Assembly: GCF_024497955.1 (NCBI RefSeq)
Contig: NZ_JANHKP010000020.1
Span: 1 to 64,000 of the forward strand
DNA: 64,000 nucleotides
Source: Streptomyces sp. C10-9-1
Lineage (GTDB): Bacteria > Actinomycetota > Actinomycetes > Streptomycetales > Streptomycetaceae
Direction: 5' to 3'
Shown piece by piece: positions 18,501 to 26,560 of this stretch (the first letter of the stretch is position 1; every line of letters begins with the position of its first letter). The notes beneath the pieces were generated by a model, which was given only the letters and a program-made list of their open reading frames with translations, was not told the origin of the DNA and did no database searches. A program made the position numbers and the translations under genes.

Positions 18501-20316
18501 GGTCGTCGGCGGCGAGGGACTCCGCGGCCCGGCGCTCGGCCTGGTAGGCGTGCTCGGCCGCGACGGCGGCGTCCTCGGCCCGGGCGGCGGCCAGTTCGGC
18601 ACGGGACTCGGCGGCCGCCGCGTCCTTCGCGCGCTGCGCCGTCGCGAGCGCGGTGGCGCGGGCTGCGTCCCATGCCTCGACGGCGTTCTTCTCGGCGTCG
18701 CTGGCGGCGAGCGCGGCGCGGGCGGGGTCGGCGTCGGGCCGGCTGTCGTCGAGCCAGCCGGCCCGGACCGCCTCGGCCGTCTCCTGCTCGACCTCCTGGA
18801 GCCGCTGGCGGAGGTGGCCGGTCTCGCTGCGGGCCCGCTGGGCCTCCGTCGCGGCAGCCGTGGCGTCGCGGTGGGCGGCCTCGGAGGACTCCTGGAGGCT
18901 TCGGGAGCGCTCCTCCTCCTCGTTGGCGACGCGCTCGGCGTCCTCGGCCGCGGCGTGCAGTGCCAGGACCAGGTCTCCGGCCGCCTTCTCCCGGGCGGCG
19001 AGGGCCGGAGCCGCGTCGCGCTCCGCCTCGCGGATCGCCGCGGCGACCCTGGCGGAGCGGTCCCCCGCGGCACGGTGGCGCAGCACGGCCTCCGCGGCCT
19101 GCCAGGCGGCGTGCAGGGTGCGGGCGTCGTTCAGTTCGCGGCGCTGGGAGGCCGCTCCCTTCTCCGCCACGGTGAGCGCCAAGGAGGCGTGGCGGAAGGC
19201 CAGCTCGGCCGCCACGAGGGCGCTGCGGCCGCGCGCCTGCTCGGCGTCGGTCACGGCGTGGGCGGCGTCGGCGACCTGCCGGGCGAGTTCGGCGGCGAGC
19301 CCCCGCTCCTGCGCGCCCCGGGCGGAGAGGCGGCGGGCGAGGGTGCGGGTGCGGCGCTCGGCGCCGGCGTGGATGTCGCGGGCCCGGGCCCGCGCGTCGG
19401 CTGCCTCGACGATGCGGCCGAGGAGGTCGACGGAGCCCGCGGTGAAGTCGCGCTCGGCGGTGAGTTCCGCCCGGCGGCCCAGCTTGTTGCCGAAGCCGCT
19501 GACGAGGTCGGCGAGGCCGTCGGTGTCCCGGGTGTCGGTGACCGCGCGCAGCAGCAGGTCGGTGAAGTCGGAGTCCTTCTTGACGGCGAAGAGGCCTGCG
19601 GCCTCGCCCTCGTCGGCGTTCATCTCGCGCTGGTAGCGGAAGAGCTCCGGGTCGAGGCCGAGCTCGCCGAGGTGCTCGTTCCAGCGGTCGTGGATCTCCT
19701 CCCAGCAGATCTCCAGGTGGGGGTAGGCCTTGCCGGCCTCGGTCAGCGCGTCGCGGAAGCCCTTCATGGTCCGGCGGCGCCCCTGTGCGCCGGACGCGCC
19801 CTCGGCGACGGGGCGCATCGCCGTCGACTCGGCGACGGGCAGGTTGTCCAGGCTCAGCCCCGGCCCGGGGCGGAAGGAGTACCACGCCTCGGCGAACTTG
19901 CGCGGGTCGTTGGAGACCTGGCGGCCGCGCCATTCGCTGACCTTGCCGACGACGACCAGCTCTCCGGTCTGGGTGTGCTGCCACTCCAGCGCGACGTGCC
20001 CGCAGTCGTCGGCGAGCAGGAACTTGCGCAGCACTCCGGAACTGGCGCCGCCGAGGGTGTTGCGGTGGCCGGGCAGCATCACCGAGAAGATCAGCTTCAG
20101 CAGCACCGACTTCCCGCCGCCGTTCTCCAGGAACAGCACGCCCGCGGGGGCGGGCCGGCGCGGCGGGCCGACGGGCTCCTCCTCGAAGAACTCCGCCTGT
20201 GCGGGGGCGGGGTGGGGCACCACTGCGCCGACTCCCCGCAGGTCCAGCACGGTGTCGGCGTAGCGGGCACCGGCGGGGCCGATGGAGTAGAGGCGGACCC
20301 GGGACAACTCGTACAT
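15526..20316 (-). CDS. SMC/MukB-like ATPase of a condensin-type operon
   Basis: The 1596-residue protein has the SMC layout. An N-terminal ATPase half carries the P-loop ENGGGKS (Lys69, Ser70). Two long Ala/Glu/Arg coiled coils (about 300-600 and 830-1320) flank a globular hinge-like domain (about 640-820). The C-terminal half carries signature motif FSGGQ (1431-1435) and Walker B LFLDN (Asp1469). Two residues are odd: the first P-loop glycine is replaced (LENGGGKS) and Walker B has Asn1470 where SMC proteins have the catalytic Glu. It is the last and largest gene of a kleisin-like/kite-like/SMC-like operon, the order of mukF-mukE-mukB and jetA-jetB-jetC. A role in DNA loop extrusion or plasmid defence is inferred only. 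Confidence 0.75.
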   Translation of the reverse strand: MYELSRVRLYSIGPAGARYADTVLDLRGVGAVVPHPAPAQAEFFEEEPVGPPRRPAPAGVLFLENGGGKSVLLKLIFSVMLPGHRNTLGGASSGVLRKFLLADDCGHVALEWQHTQTGELVVVGKVSEWRGRQVSNDPRKFAEAWYSFRPGPGLSLDNLPVAESTAMRPVAEGASGAQGRRRTMKGFRDALTEAGKAYPHLEICWEEIHDRWNEHLGELGLDPELFRYQREMNADEGEAAGLFAVKKDSDFTDLLLRAVTDTRDTDGLADLVSGFGNKLGRRAELTAERDFTAGSVDLLGRIVEAADARARARDIHAGAERRTRTLARRLSARGAQERGLAAELARQVADAAHAVTDAEQARGRSALVAAELAFRHASLALTVAEKGAASQRRELNDARTLHAAWQAAEAVLRHRAAGDRSARVAAAIREAERDAAPALAAREKAAGDLVLALHAAAEDAERVANEEEERSRSLQESSEAAHRDATAAATEAQRARSETGHLRQRLQEVEQETAEAVRAGWLDDSRPDADPARAALAASDAEKNAVEAWDAARATALATAQRAKDAAAAESRAELAAARAEDAAVAAEHAYQAERRAAESLAADDRLADLLGLAPGAGSTAAGTARGPVPAPRTPEAAPLHGGAPADAAGAPPAAGSAPLTAARLDGFADELRELLDTSVASAERQLFDLRTAAADDSRILGALGDGGLLPPAPDVLATVEYLGEHGIPALPGWRYLAQAVDPADHAAVLAARPELVDGVVVTDPASHARAREVLAGAALLPRSAVAVGTAAALLAPVPSGGDGTGDVFLVPPNPAMHDEHAADQERHSLRQRAAERDEEIRALAARLTRDRSLAARLAAWREDCPPGMLAELAAAEAAAAEAAAEARERLAEARAERAEADEAAADAARIRDERQETAQRARRAADALAGLAFRLRERAGWGTRLRELAEEAAESEARATSLLERAKAADEDRRAAQRAGDDARRTARALRSERAEIAGAPEKPAADPDTPRAPLPALREAYRAASRLYEKVGVGADLRAEQARAESDESAALAELDRLTNKVRTRAAQLLESTDGADGPSRQAAAARAEALVQMLESRASEASEKLGRLRGEAERLAPAEGEAHTELPEDMVPSDVEHAQALLRTASGALAARTEELETARATHSALLRAHRTAEDAAGGFDETAALLRDLLRDHQQDEEAHTEPESYPGTLEEARTSATEARRSLRGCAADLSAAEAAVREASDVLVRHANSTRFEQVRTPARQQIRELPAAALPEHAATWAEAFAPRLRVLTDELTQLERNRETIVDRLRGLVESALATLRSAQRLSRLPEGLGEWSGQEFLRIRFEEPDHALLAERLGEVVDEATRAAVRKNSSAAYGEGRRDGMSLLLRGVQAALQPKGVAVEILKPDAVLRAERVPVGQMGDVFSGGQLLTAAIALYCTMAALRSNDRGRDRHRHAGTLFLDNPIGRANATYLLELQRAVSDALGVQLLYTTGLFDTTALAEFPLVIRLRNDADLRAGLKYISVEEHLRPGLPQSDPAGGTVHGEITSTRMFRRAATVPAQPDPPSAPAAPVPGAGLPADPGAGGAEVR

Positions 20317-20437
20317 GGCGGCGGACTCTCAGTCTTCGTCTGGCTGCTCCGAGCGGTGGGGCCGCCGGGCGGGCGGCGGGTGACCGTTCGGGGGTCGGGC
20401 GGTTCGGCGGTGCCCGGGGCGGGCGGGGCGCGTGCGG

Positions 20438-21355
20438 TCAGGTGTGGAAGGGCAGGCCCGCGTCGGCGGCCAGTTCGAGGTCGTCGCCCTCGGGGGCCGG
20501 CACCAGCGTGGCGCTGCCGTCGCTCACCGGGACCACGCCCAGGTCGAGCAGTTCGGACATGGCCGCCGTACCGGCCATGTCGCGCACCTGGAGCTGGAAG
20601 CGGGCGGTGGTCCGGTACGTGCCGCCCGCCTCGTCGCCGGTGCGCTGGAGGAAGCCGGACTCGGTGAGGAAGCCGACGGCCTTGCCGATGATGCCGGTGG
20701 TCGAGCCGGCGAGGCGCCGGGCGTCCTTGGTGGCCCCGGTGGCGCTGCGCCGGGCGTAGACCCGCCATGCCTCCTCCAGGTGCGAGGAGCCGCTGGCGGG
20801 GTCGCTGTTGCGGCCCTCCTCCTCCGCCCGCTCCTCGAGCCGGCGGCAGGCCTGGCGGACGAAGCCGTCCACGCCGTTGACGGTGATGCGGCCGATGTAG
20901 CCGTCGTCGGCGAGGTCCTCCGGGCGGGGGAAGGCCATGGCGGCGACGGCGAGATGGGCCAGGCCGTGGAGGAAGCGGTCGGCCGCGTCCGACGAGGCCC
21001 GGCGCGCGTAGTCGCCCATGCGGACGGCGAAGACGGAGTCCTCGCCCGCGGTGACGGCCATGCCGGCGCGGGGCGAGACCTCCAGGACCACGAGGCCGAG
21101 CCCGGTGGCGACGGCGTCGGCGAGGCGGGCGAAGGCGGTGTCCTCCCGGTAGCGGCGCAGCAGTTCGCCGTACTCGGCGTCGCGGGCGGGGAGGAGTCTC
21201 GGCTGGAGCCCGAAGGAGACGAGGCGGGCTGCGTCGGCCGCGTCGGCGGGGGTGAGGCTCCCGGCCCCCGGGGCGGAGACCGGTCCGGCCGGGGGCCCCG
21301 AGGGCGCGCCCGGCTCGCTCCACGCTGCGGAGTGCTCGGCGGGGTGGTCGCTCAC
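20438..21355 (-). CDS. Kite/MukE-like winged-helix subunit of the SMC operon (putative)
   Basis: The 305-residue protein begins with a disordered Pro/Gly/Ala stretch (about 1-45). An alpha/beta region follows with DDGYIGRITVNGVDGFVRQACRRLEE, then a helical segment and a winged helix near residues 210-265 (GIIGKAVGFLTESGFLQRT...GTYRTTARFQLQVRDM). Two winged helices are typical of MukE/MksE/JetB kite proteins; identity here rests mainly on operon position between the kleisin-like and SMC-like genes. GTG 21355 is preferred over the upstream in-frame start at 21466 because GAGGAG lies eight bases before it. Confidence 0.6.
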   Translation of the reverse strand: MSDHPAEHSAAWSEPGAPSGPPAGPVSAPGAGSLTPADAADAARLVSFGLQPRLLPARDAEYGELLRRYREDTAFARLADAVATGLGLVVLEVSPRAGMAVTAGEDSVFAVRMGDYARRASSDAADRFLHGLAHLAVAAMAFPRPEDLADDGYIGRITVNGVDGFVRQACRRLEERAEEEGRNSDPASGSSHLEEAWRVYARRSATGATKDARRLAGSTTGIIGKAVGFLTESGFLQRTGDEAGGTYRTTARFQLQVRDMAGTAAMSELLDLGVVPVSDGSATLVPAPEGDDLELAADAGLPFHT

Positions 21356-21566
21356 GGGTGGGGCTCCTCGGGGATGCGCGGGGCGGCCGCTGGGGCCGGT
21401 CGGTGGGGCGGTGCCGCTCCAGGGCGGGTGGGGGCGGCGGGGCGGGCGTCCTCGGGCCCGTCCCACCGGACGCCGCGGGCGGGCGAGGGGCGGGCGGGGG
21501 CCCGGCTCCCGGATGCGGGGGCGGGCGGCCGGTGCGGCGCCGTGCCGGGCCGTGCGCCGGGGGCGG

Positions 21567-23111
21567 TCATGCCCCCTCCGACCGGTCGGCCGCCATGCCC
21601 TCGGCGTCCAGCAGCGCGGTGCCGACGATCAGGTCGGCACCGCCGAACTCGGGGTCGTCCAGCTCGGTGCCGTCGTCCACGGCGAACAGCAGCCGCTTCT
21701 CGCCCTGGCGGTAGGCGGTGCCCACCGGGGGGCTCGCCGCGTGGACGGCCAGCAGCGCCACGAGGTACGGCAGGTCCGGGTCGGTGCGGCGGGCCTCGGC
21801 GAGGAGGCCGGACAGCCTGCGGGGTGCCTCGTGCTCCAGGTCGAGCAGCTCGGTGGCGCGGGCGAGCTGCTCCTCGCTGAACCGGCTGTCGTCCGGGGTG
21901 GCGATGAGGTCGGGCTCCGGCATCTCGGCGCCGAGGTGCTCGCGTTCGGCCGGCGGGGTCAGCAGGACGTCCACCAGGTCGGCCATCCGGACGCTGGCCG
22001 GGGTGCGCAGGCCGGTGCCGCGGGCGAAGTAGGCGTCGGTGACGCGGGTCGCCGACTCCAGCGGCAGCGGCAGGACGGGGGCCATCAGCTGCCCGTACAG
22101 GTCGAGGCCGGTACGCCCGGTGGGACGCGCGAAGGCCTGGCGGTCCTGTTCGGCGCGGAACAGCGGACCGGCCTCCAGCAGCCGGGACTGCAGCTGGGTG
22201 TGCCGCCGGATGCAGTCCTTGACTATGTCGACGAGTTCGGCGGCGCGGCGCTTGTGGTCGGCGAGCCTCGGGTCGTCGCCCGCCTCGGCCTCGTCGCGCG
22301 CCCTGCGGATGTTGGTGAGGATGGCGTTCTCGTGGCGGTAGCGGTCGGCCACGTGCTCCAGGGCCTCGGCGATCATGTCGGGCACGGTGTTGAGCCAGTC
22401 CACCGCCCGCACGTTGCGGCGGGTGGCCTCCAGCGTGCGGCGCAGGGTCTCGGAGTACTGGACGGTCCGGTAGCGGGCCTGCTCGGCGGCGAGCTGGGCG
22501 TCGGCGAGGCGACCGCGGCTGATCAGGATCTCCAGCTTGACCTCGGCGGCGATCTGCGCGCTGGTGACATCCGTGTCGAGGGCGCCGACGAGGACGTTGA
22601 CCGCCTCGTCGGTGGTGCGCAGGTAGACGCCGCCCCCGTGGCCGGGGACCTCCTCGATCAGCTTGAAGTCGTAGTCGCGGCGGGTGTAGGCGCCGTCCGG
22701 ACCGAAGGTGCCGTAGACGGCGCGGAAGCCGCGGTCCACGCTGCCGACGTTGATCAGGTTCTCCAGGACCCAGCGGGCGACCCGTTCGTGCTCCTCCTGG
22801 GGGCGCTGCGGCGCCTGGGCGGCGACCCGCGGGAGCAGCCTGGCCACTATCTGCTCGTGGTCGGCTCCCGTGTCGAAGTCCATGTGCAGGGTGACGAGGT
22901 CGATGGCGGCGAGGGCGACCTCCGCCATCGTGTAGACCGAGTACTCGCCGGCCAGGTTGGCCTTGCGCGCGTCCAGGTCGTGCAGGGGCGCGGTGCAGGC
23001 GAGGGCGCGCAGCCGCCGCGCCAGCCCTTCGTCGGCGGCCGGGCCCGGCGCGGGCCGCGGCCCCGCGCTGAGCTGGGGCGGAGCGGGGTCCGTCGGGGCA
23101 GGCGAAGTCAC
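21567..23111 (-). CDS. Kleisin/MukF-like subunit of the SMC operon (putative)
   Basis: The 514-residue mostly helical protein is first in the SMC operon. After a short Pro/Ala leader it has RLRALACTAPLHDLDARKANLAGEYSVYTMAE, a winged-helix-like segment around DRGFRAVYGTFGPDGAYTRRDYDF and VYLRTTDEAVNVLV, a long helical stretch (about 160-300) rich in Arg/Glu, and a C-terminal domain with FAVDDGTELDDPEFGGADLIVG. MukF/MksF/JetA proteins have a similar size and position, but no motif proves the match. GTG 23111 lacks a ribosome-binding site. A -10-like TAATCT lies seven bases before it, so translation may be leaderless. Confidence 0.6.
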   Translation of the reverse strand: MTSPAPTDPAPPQLSAGPRPAPGPAADEGLARRLRALACTAPLHDLDARKANLAGEYSVYTMAEVALAAIDLVTLHMDFDTGADHEQIVARLLPRVAAQAPQRPQEEHERVARWVLENLINVGSVDRGFRAVYGTFGPDGAYTRRDYDFKLIEEVPGHGGGVYLRTTDEAVNVLVGALDTDVTSAQIAAEVKLEILISRGRLADAQLAAEQARYRTVQYSETLRRTLEATRRNVRAVDWLNTVPDMIAEALEHVADRYRHENAILTNIRRARDEAEAGDDPRLADHKRRAAELVDIVKDCIRRHTQLQSRLLEAGPLFRAEQDRQAFARPTGRTGLDLYGQLMAPVLPLPLESATRVTDAYFARGTGLRTPASVRMADLVDVLLTPPAEREHLGAEMPEPDLIATPDDSRFSEEQLARATELLDLEHEAPRRLSGLLAEARRTDPDLPYLVALLAVHAASPPVGTAYRQGEKRLLFAVDDGTELDDPEFGGADLIVGTALLDAEGMAADRSEGA

Positions 23112-23118
23112 GCTGCAC

Positions 23119-23124
23119 AGATTA
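23119..23124 (-). promoter_or_regulatory. Possible -10 hexamer for a leaderless SMC-operon message
   Basis: On the minus strand TAATCT is followed by seven bases and then the GTG of the kleisin-like gene. With a start site about seven bases past the hexamer, transcription would begin at the start codon. No convincing -35 is visible. The 220-base gap back to the gntR stop codon supports a separate promoter. Confidence 0.4.
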
Positions 23125-23331
23125 GGTCCTCGCACGGACAACGGTCGAAACGACGCAGGGCGACCGGGCGGGTGCGCCGTGTCACGGCGGCGCGGCGGAT
23201 CGCGGGCGCCGCAGGGCGGGCGCCACCGCCGGGCCGCCGTCCGGCCGGTCGCGCACGGCAGGCGGGGGCGGGCGCTCCGCGGGCCGCGGGGGCGCGGAGG
23301 GCCCGGGGGCACCTACTTCCGGTCGGGGCGC

Positions 23332-24063
23332 TCAGGCGCCGGGGCCCACGGTCCCGTCACGGGCGCCGCCGGGGACGGCGTGGGCGTAGGCCTCGACGAG
23401 CCGGGCGCGCGAGTCGTCGAGGTAGTCGGCGAGGAGCCGTTCCGCCTCGGTGGGCTCCCCGCGGCGGAGCGCGTCGAGGATCTCCCGGTTGCGCACCAGG
23501 TAGGGCTGGTGGAGGGCGCGGAGGTCGTCGACGACGTGGAAGGCCAGCCTCAGTTCGGCGAGCACGCCGCGCATCAGCTCGTCGGTGCGCGGGCTGCCCG
23601 CGAGGGCCACCAGCTCGCGGTGGAAGTGGATGTTGGCGGTGGAGACGCCGCGCCAGTCCCGGTCGCCGGCCGAGTGCTCGCCGACCTCGACGGCGGCCGC
23701 CAGGCGCTCCAGGGGGTACGGGGGCTCGCCGAGACCCTGGACGACGGCGCGTTCGACCAGGTGCCGCGTGCGGTAGATGTCGTCGACGTCCTGCACGGCG
23801 AGCACCCGCACGAAGACGCCCCGGTTGAGTTCGTGGACGAGCAGCCGCTCGTGGGTGAGCAGCCGGAACGCCTCGCGCAGTGTGTTGCGCGAGACCCCGA
23901 GCGCCCTGCCGATGGCCTCCTCGGAGAGGCGCTCCCCGGGCGGGAAGTACCCCTCGGCGATGCGGGTGCGCAGGATGTCGGCGACGCGCTCCGCCGTGCT
24001 GGTGCGCCCCAGCAGGTGGCGGTCGTCCGCAAGTCCGCCGCCCTTGGGCCCGGTCGTCTCCAC
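23332..24063 (-). CDS. GntR-family (FadR/FCD) transcriptional regulator
   Basis: The 243-residue repressor has an N-terminal winged helix (residues 24-90: AERVADILRTRIAEGYFPPGERLSEEAIGRALGVSRNTLREAFRLL) and an all-helical FCD ligand domain (about 100-230) with the metal-binding pattern DxxxH...H: NIHFHRELV and FHVVDDL. FCD regulators usually sense small carboxylates. It is divergent from an MFS transporter and the pxpABC genes, so 5-oxoproline or a relative is the likely effector. GTG 24063 follows an AAGGGG box. A matching palindrome lies in the divergent promoter (24165-24181), which suggests repression of the transport operon and perhaps of itself. Confidence 0.9.
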   Translation of the reverse strand: METTGPKGGGLADDRHLLGRTSTAERVADILRTRIAEGYFPPGERLSEEAIGRALGVSRNTLREAFRLLTHERLLVHELNRGVFVRVLAVQDVDDIYRTRHLVERAVVQGLGEPPYPLERLAAAVEVGEHSAGDRDWRGVSTANIHFHRELVALAGSPRTDELMRGVLAELRLAFHVVDDLRALHQPYLVRNREILDALRRGEPTEAERLLADYLDDSRARLVEAYAHAVPGGARDGTVGPGA

Positions 24064-24159
24064 GACACCCCTTTCTCACCGCGCTCTGCCCGCGCCGGAC
24101 GGCGCCCAACCCGGCGCACGGGAGTACATCGTAGGAGCCGGAACGCGCCACTGCGCCCC

Positions 24160-24189
24160 TTGTCGGATCGTTGAACAATCCTCTACGTT
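24160..24189 (+). promoter_or_regulatory. Promoter of the MFS-pxpABC genes with embedded GntR operator
   Basis: TTGTCG (24160-24165) and TACGTT (24184-24189) are spaced 18 bases, a good SigHrdB-type promoter reading toward the transporter. Between them lies GGATCGTTGAACAATCC (24165-24181), a 17-base near-palindrome with only two mismatched pairs around a central base. GntR/FadR-type operators often have this form, so the adjacent FCD regulator probably binds here and occludes the polymerase. A leader of about 130 bases follows. Confidence 0.65.
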
Positions 24190-24330
24190 GTGGTGACCGG
24201 CCGCGTCGGGCCGGTCACGGACGGGGATCCCGCAGGCACCGGGGCCCCTCACGGCACCGTCGGCACCGGCCGACGGCGCCCCGCCCCTCCACCCGGCACG
24301 CCCCACACCCCTTCACGGAGCGAGGTGCAG

Positions 24331-25608
24331 ATGAGCACGGCCAGGACTCGGCCCGTCCCCGGCGGCGCCGCGCAGGACACCGGCGCCTTCGCGTGGTTTC
24401 GCTCCCTCGGCCCCGGCGGGCGCCGCGCGTTCGGCGGAGCCTTCGGCGGATACGCGCTGGACTCGTACGACTACTTCGCGCTGCCGCTGGGCATGGTCGC
24501 CATCGCGGCCTCCTTCGGCCTGGACAACGGGCAGACGGGGCTGCTGACCACGGTCACCCTGGTCGTCTCCGCGCTCGGAGGCGCGCTCGCGGGGATGCTC
24601 GCCGACCGGATCGGCCGAGTCAGGGCCCTGATCGCCACCGTCGCCACCTATGCGGTCTTCACCGTCCTGTGCGGCTTCGCCACGAGCTACGAGATGCTGC
24701 TCGTCTTCCGGGCCCTGCAGGGGCTGGGCTTCGGCGGGGAGTGGGCCGTCGGAGCCATCCTCGTCGCCGAGTACGCGCGGTCCGCCCACCGGGGGCGCAC
24801 GCTCGGGGCGGTGCAGAGCGCCTGGGCGGTGGGCTGGGCTCTGGCCGTCGCCGTCTACACCCTGGTCTTCGGGTTCCTGGACGCGGACACCGCCTGGCGC
24901 GTGCTGTTCTGGACGGGAGCGCTGCCGGCCCTGCTGGTGGTCTACGTCCGCCGCAACGTCAGCGACGCCCCCGAGGCCGCGGAACGGCGGCGTGCCAGTG
25001 GCGAGCGGGGTTCGCTCGCCGCCCTCTTCCGAGGGGACCTGCGCCGCGTCACCCTGTGCGCCACGCTGCTCTCGACGGGGGTGCAGGGCGGCTACTACAC
25101 CCTGGCGACCTGGGTGCCGACCTACCTCGCCTCGGAGCGGGGGCTCACCGTCGTCGGAACCGGCGGATACCTGGCCCTGCTCATATCAGGCGCCTTCGCG
25201 GGCTACCTGACCGGTGGGTACCTCACGGACCACATCGGCCGCAAGAACAACATCGTCCTGTTCGCGGCCCTGTCCGCAGCCGCCATCCTCGCCTACACCT
25301 CTATCCCCGAGGGGGCCGACGGCCTCCTGCTCCTGCTCGGATTCCCCCTGGGCTTCTGCATGTCGGCGATCTTCAGCGGCTTCGGCTCCTATCTGAGCGA
25401 GCTCTACCCGGCCGCGGTCCGGGGTACGGGCCAGGGCTTCACGTACAACAGCGGCCGAGCCGTCGGGGCCTTCCTCCCCACGCTCGTCGGGTTCCTCTCC
25501 GGCAGCTGGGGCGTCGGAGGGGCGCTGGCCCTCGGCGCGGCAGGGTACGGGCTGGCGGTGCTGGCCTTGGCGGGCCTGCCCGAGACGCGCGGACTTGAGC
25601 TCGCATGA
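24331..25608 (+). CDS. MFS transporter, sugar/aromatic-acid symporter type
   Basis: The 425-residue inner-membrane transporter has about 12 helices. The MFS loop motif appears as GMLADRIGRVRA after helix 2 and is repeated in the second half as GGYLTDHIGRKN. RALQGLGFGGEWAVGAILVAEYA and LSELYPAAVRGTGQGFTYNSGR are the typical SHS/AAHS (MhpT/NanT-like) signatures. It sits directly upstream of pxpABC, so uptake of 5-oxoproline or another organic acid is inferred. ATG 24331 has a GGAGCGAGG box; the upstream extension of the frame to 24190 is not protein-like. Its promoter carries the GntR operator. Confidence 0.88.
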   Translation: MSTARTRPVPGGAAQDTGAFAWFRSLGPGGRRAFGGAFGGYALDSYDYFALPLGMVAIAASFGLDNGQTGLLTTVTLVVSALGGALAGMLADRIGRVRALIATVATYAVFTVLCGFATSYEMLLVFRALQGLGFGGEWAVGAILVAEYARSAHRGRTLGAVQSAWAVGWALAVAVYTLVFGFLDADTAWRVLFWTGALPALLVVYVRRNVSDAPEAAERRRASGERGSLAALFRGDLRRVTLCATLLSTGVQGGYYTLATWVPTYLASERGLTVVGTGGYLALLISGAFAGYLTGGYLTDHIGRKNNIVLFAALSAAAILAYTSIPEGADGLLLLLGFPLGFCMSAIFSGFGSYLSELYPAAVRGTGQGFTYNSGRAVGAFLPTLVGFLSGSWGVGGALALGAAGYGLAVLALAGLPETRGLELA

Positions 25609-25795
25609 AGGCCCACCGGTCCCACGGCGGCTGCTCCGGGGCGTCCCGGGCGATCGCCGTACGGGCGCCCGGCCCGTGCCGAGGTCCGCGCGCCGCCGCG
25701 CCGGGCCCCCAGGCCCGGGGGCCCGCGGTCCCGCCGGGCATCATGCTGCCCCCCGCCGCCGCACGTGTCGCGGTCCGACCCCACAGGAGATCACC

Positions 25796-26560
25796 GTGAC
25801 CGAAGTGTCCATCGACCTCAACGCCGACCTCGGCGAGGGCTTCGGCCGCTGGCAGCTGACCGACGACGAGGAGCTCCTCTCCGTCGTCACCAGTGCCAAC
25901 GTCGCCTGCGGGTTCCACGCGGGGGACGCGGCGACCATGCGCCGCGTCTGCGACCTGGCCGCCGCACGCGGTGTGCGGATCGGCGCCCAGGTCTCCTACC
26001 GGGATCTGGCGGGATTCGGCCGCAGGGCGATGGAGGTGCCCCCCGGCGAACTCGCCGCCGAAGTGGCCTACCAGATAGGCGCACTGGAGGTCTTCGCCCG
26101 GGCGGCCGGATCGCGCGTCTCCTACGTCAAACCCCACGGCGCCCTCTACAACCGGGTCGTGCACGACCCGGAGCAGGCGGCAGCGGTCGTCGAGGGGGTC
26201 CTCCTGGCCGGAGAGCGGCTCCCCGTACTCGGGCTGCCGGGCTCGGTGCTGCATGACGCGGCGCGCAGGGAGAGCCTGCCGGTCGTACCGGAGGCCTTCG
26301 CCGACCGGGGCTACACCGCGCAGGGCACCCTCGTCCCGCGAGGCGGCCCGGGGGCACTGGTCAGCGATCCCGGCGCGGTGGTCGAGCGGTCGCTCGGCAT
26401 GGCGCTGTCCGGGGCCGTCACCTCGGTGTGCGGTCACCCGGTCAGCATTCCGGCGCGGTCCCTGTGCCTGCACGGGGACACGCCCGGAGCGGTCCTGCTG
26501 GCCCGCAGTGTCCGGGCACGGCTGGAGGAGTCGGGTGTCAGAGTGGAGGCCTTCGCATGA
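25796..26560 (+). CDS. pxpA: 5-oxoprolinase subunit A (LamB/YcsF family)
   Basis: This 254-residue PxpA protein is the LamB/YcsF subunit of the prokaryotic ATP-dependent 5-oxoprolinase, which opens pyroglutamate to glutamate. The family features are DLNADLGEGFG at the N-terminus, ANVACGFHAGD (metal-site region), GAQVSYRDLAGFGRR, YVKPHGALYN and a late CLHGDTPGA motif. GTG 25796 has AGGAGA six bases upstream; an open frame back to 25595 is discounted. The gene follows the MFS transporter by 187 bases and overlaps pxpB by four bases, forming pxpABC. Confidence 0.95.
   Translation: MTEVSIDLNADLGEGFGRWQLTDDEELLSVVTSANVACGFHAGDAATMRRVCDLAAARGVRIGAQVSYRDLAGFGRRAMEVPPGELAAEVAYQIGALEVFARAAGSRVSYVKPHGALYNRVVHDPEQAAAVVEGVLLAGERLPVLGLPGSVLHDAARRESLPVVPEAFADRGYTAQGTLVPRGGPGALVSDPGAVVERSLGMALSGAVTSVCGHPVSIPARSLCLHGDTPGAVLLARSVRARLEESGVRVEAFA

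Noticed and set aside
15514..20667. 1717-codon open frame on the plus strand
   Set aside because: Exact antisense of the SMC-like gene with low-complexity Gly/Arg/Val composition; no start signals.
23112..24063. A JetD-type nuclease next to the SMC trio
   Set aside because: Only a GntR regulator is present upstream, and a two-helix membrane protein lies downstream. No TOPRIM-like or DUF3322-like protein is seen in the window.
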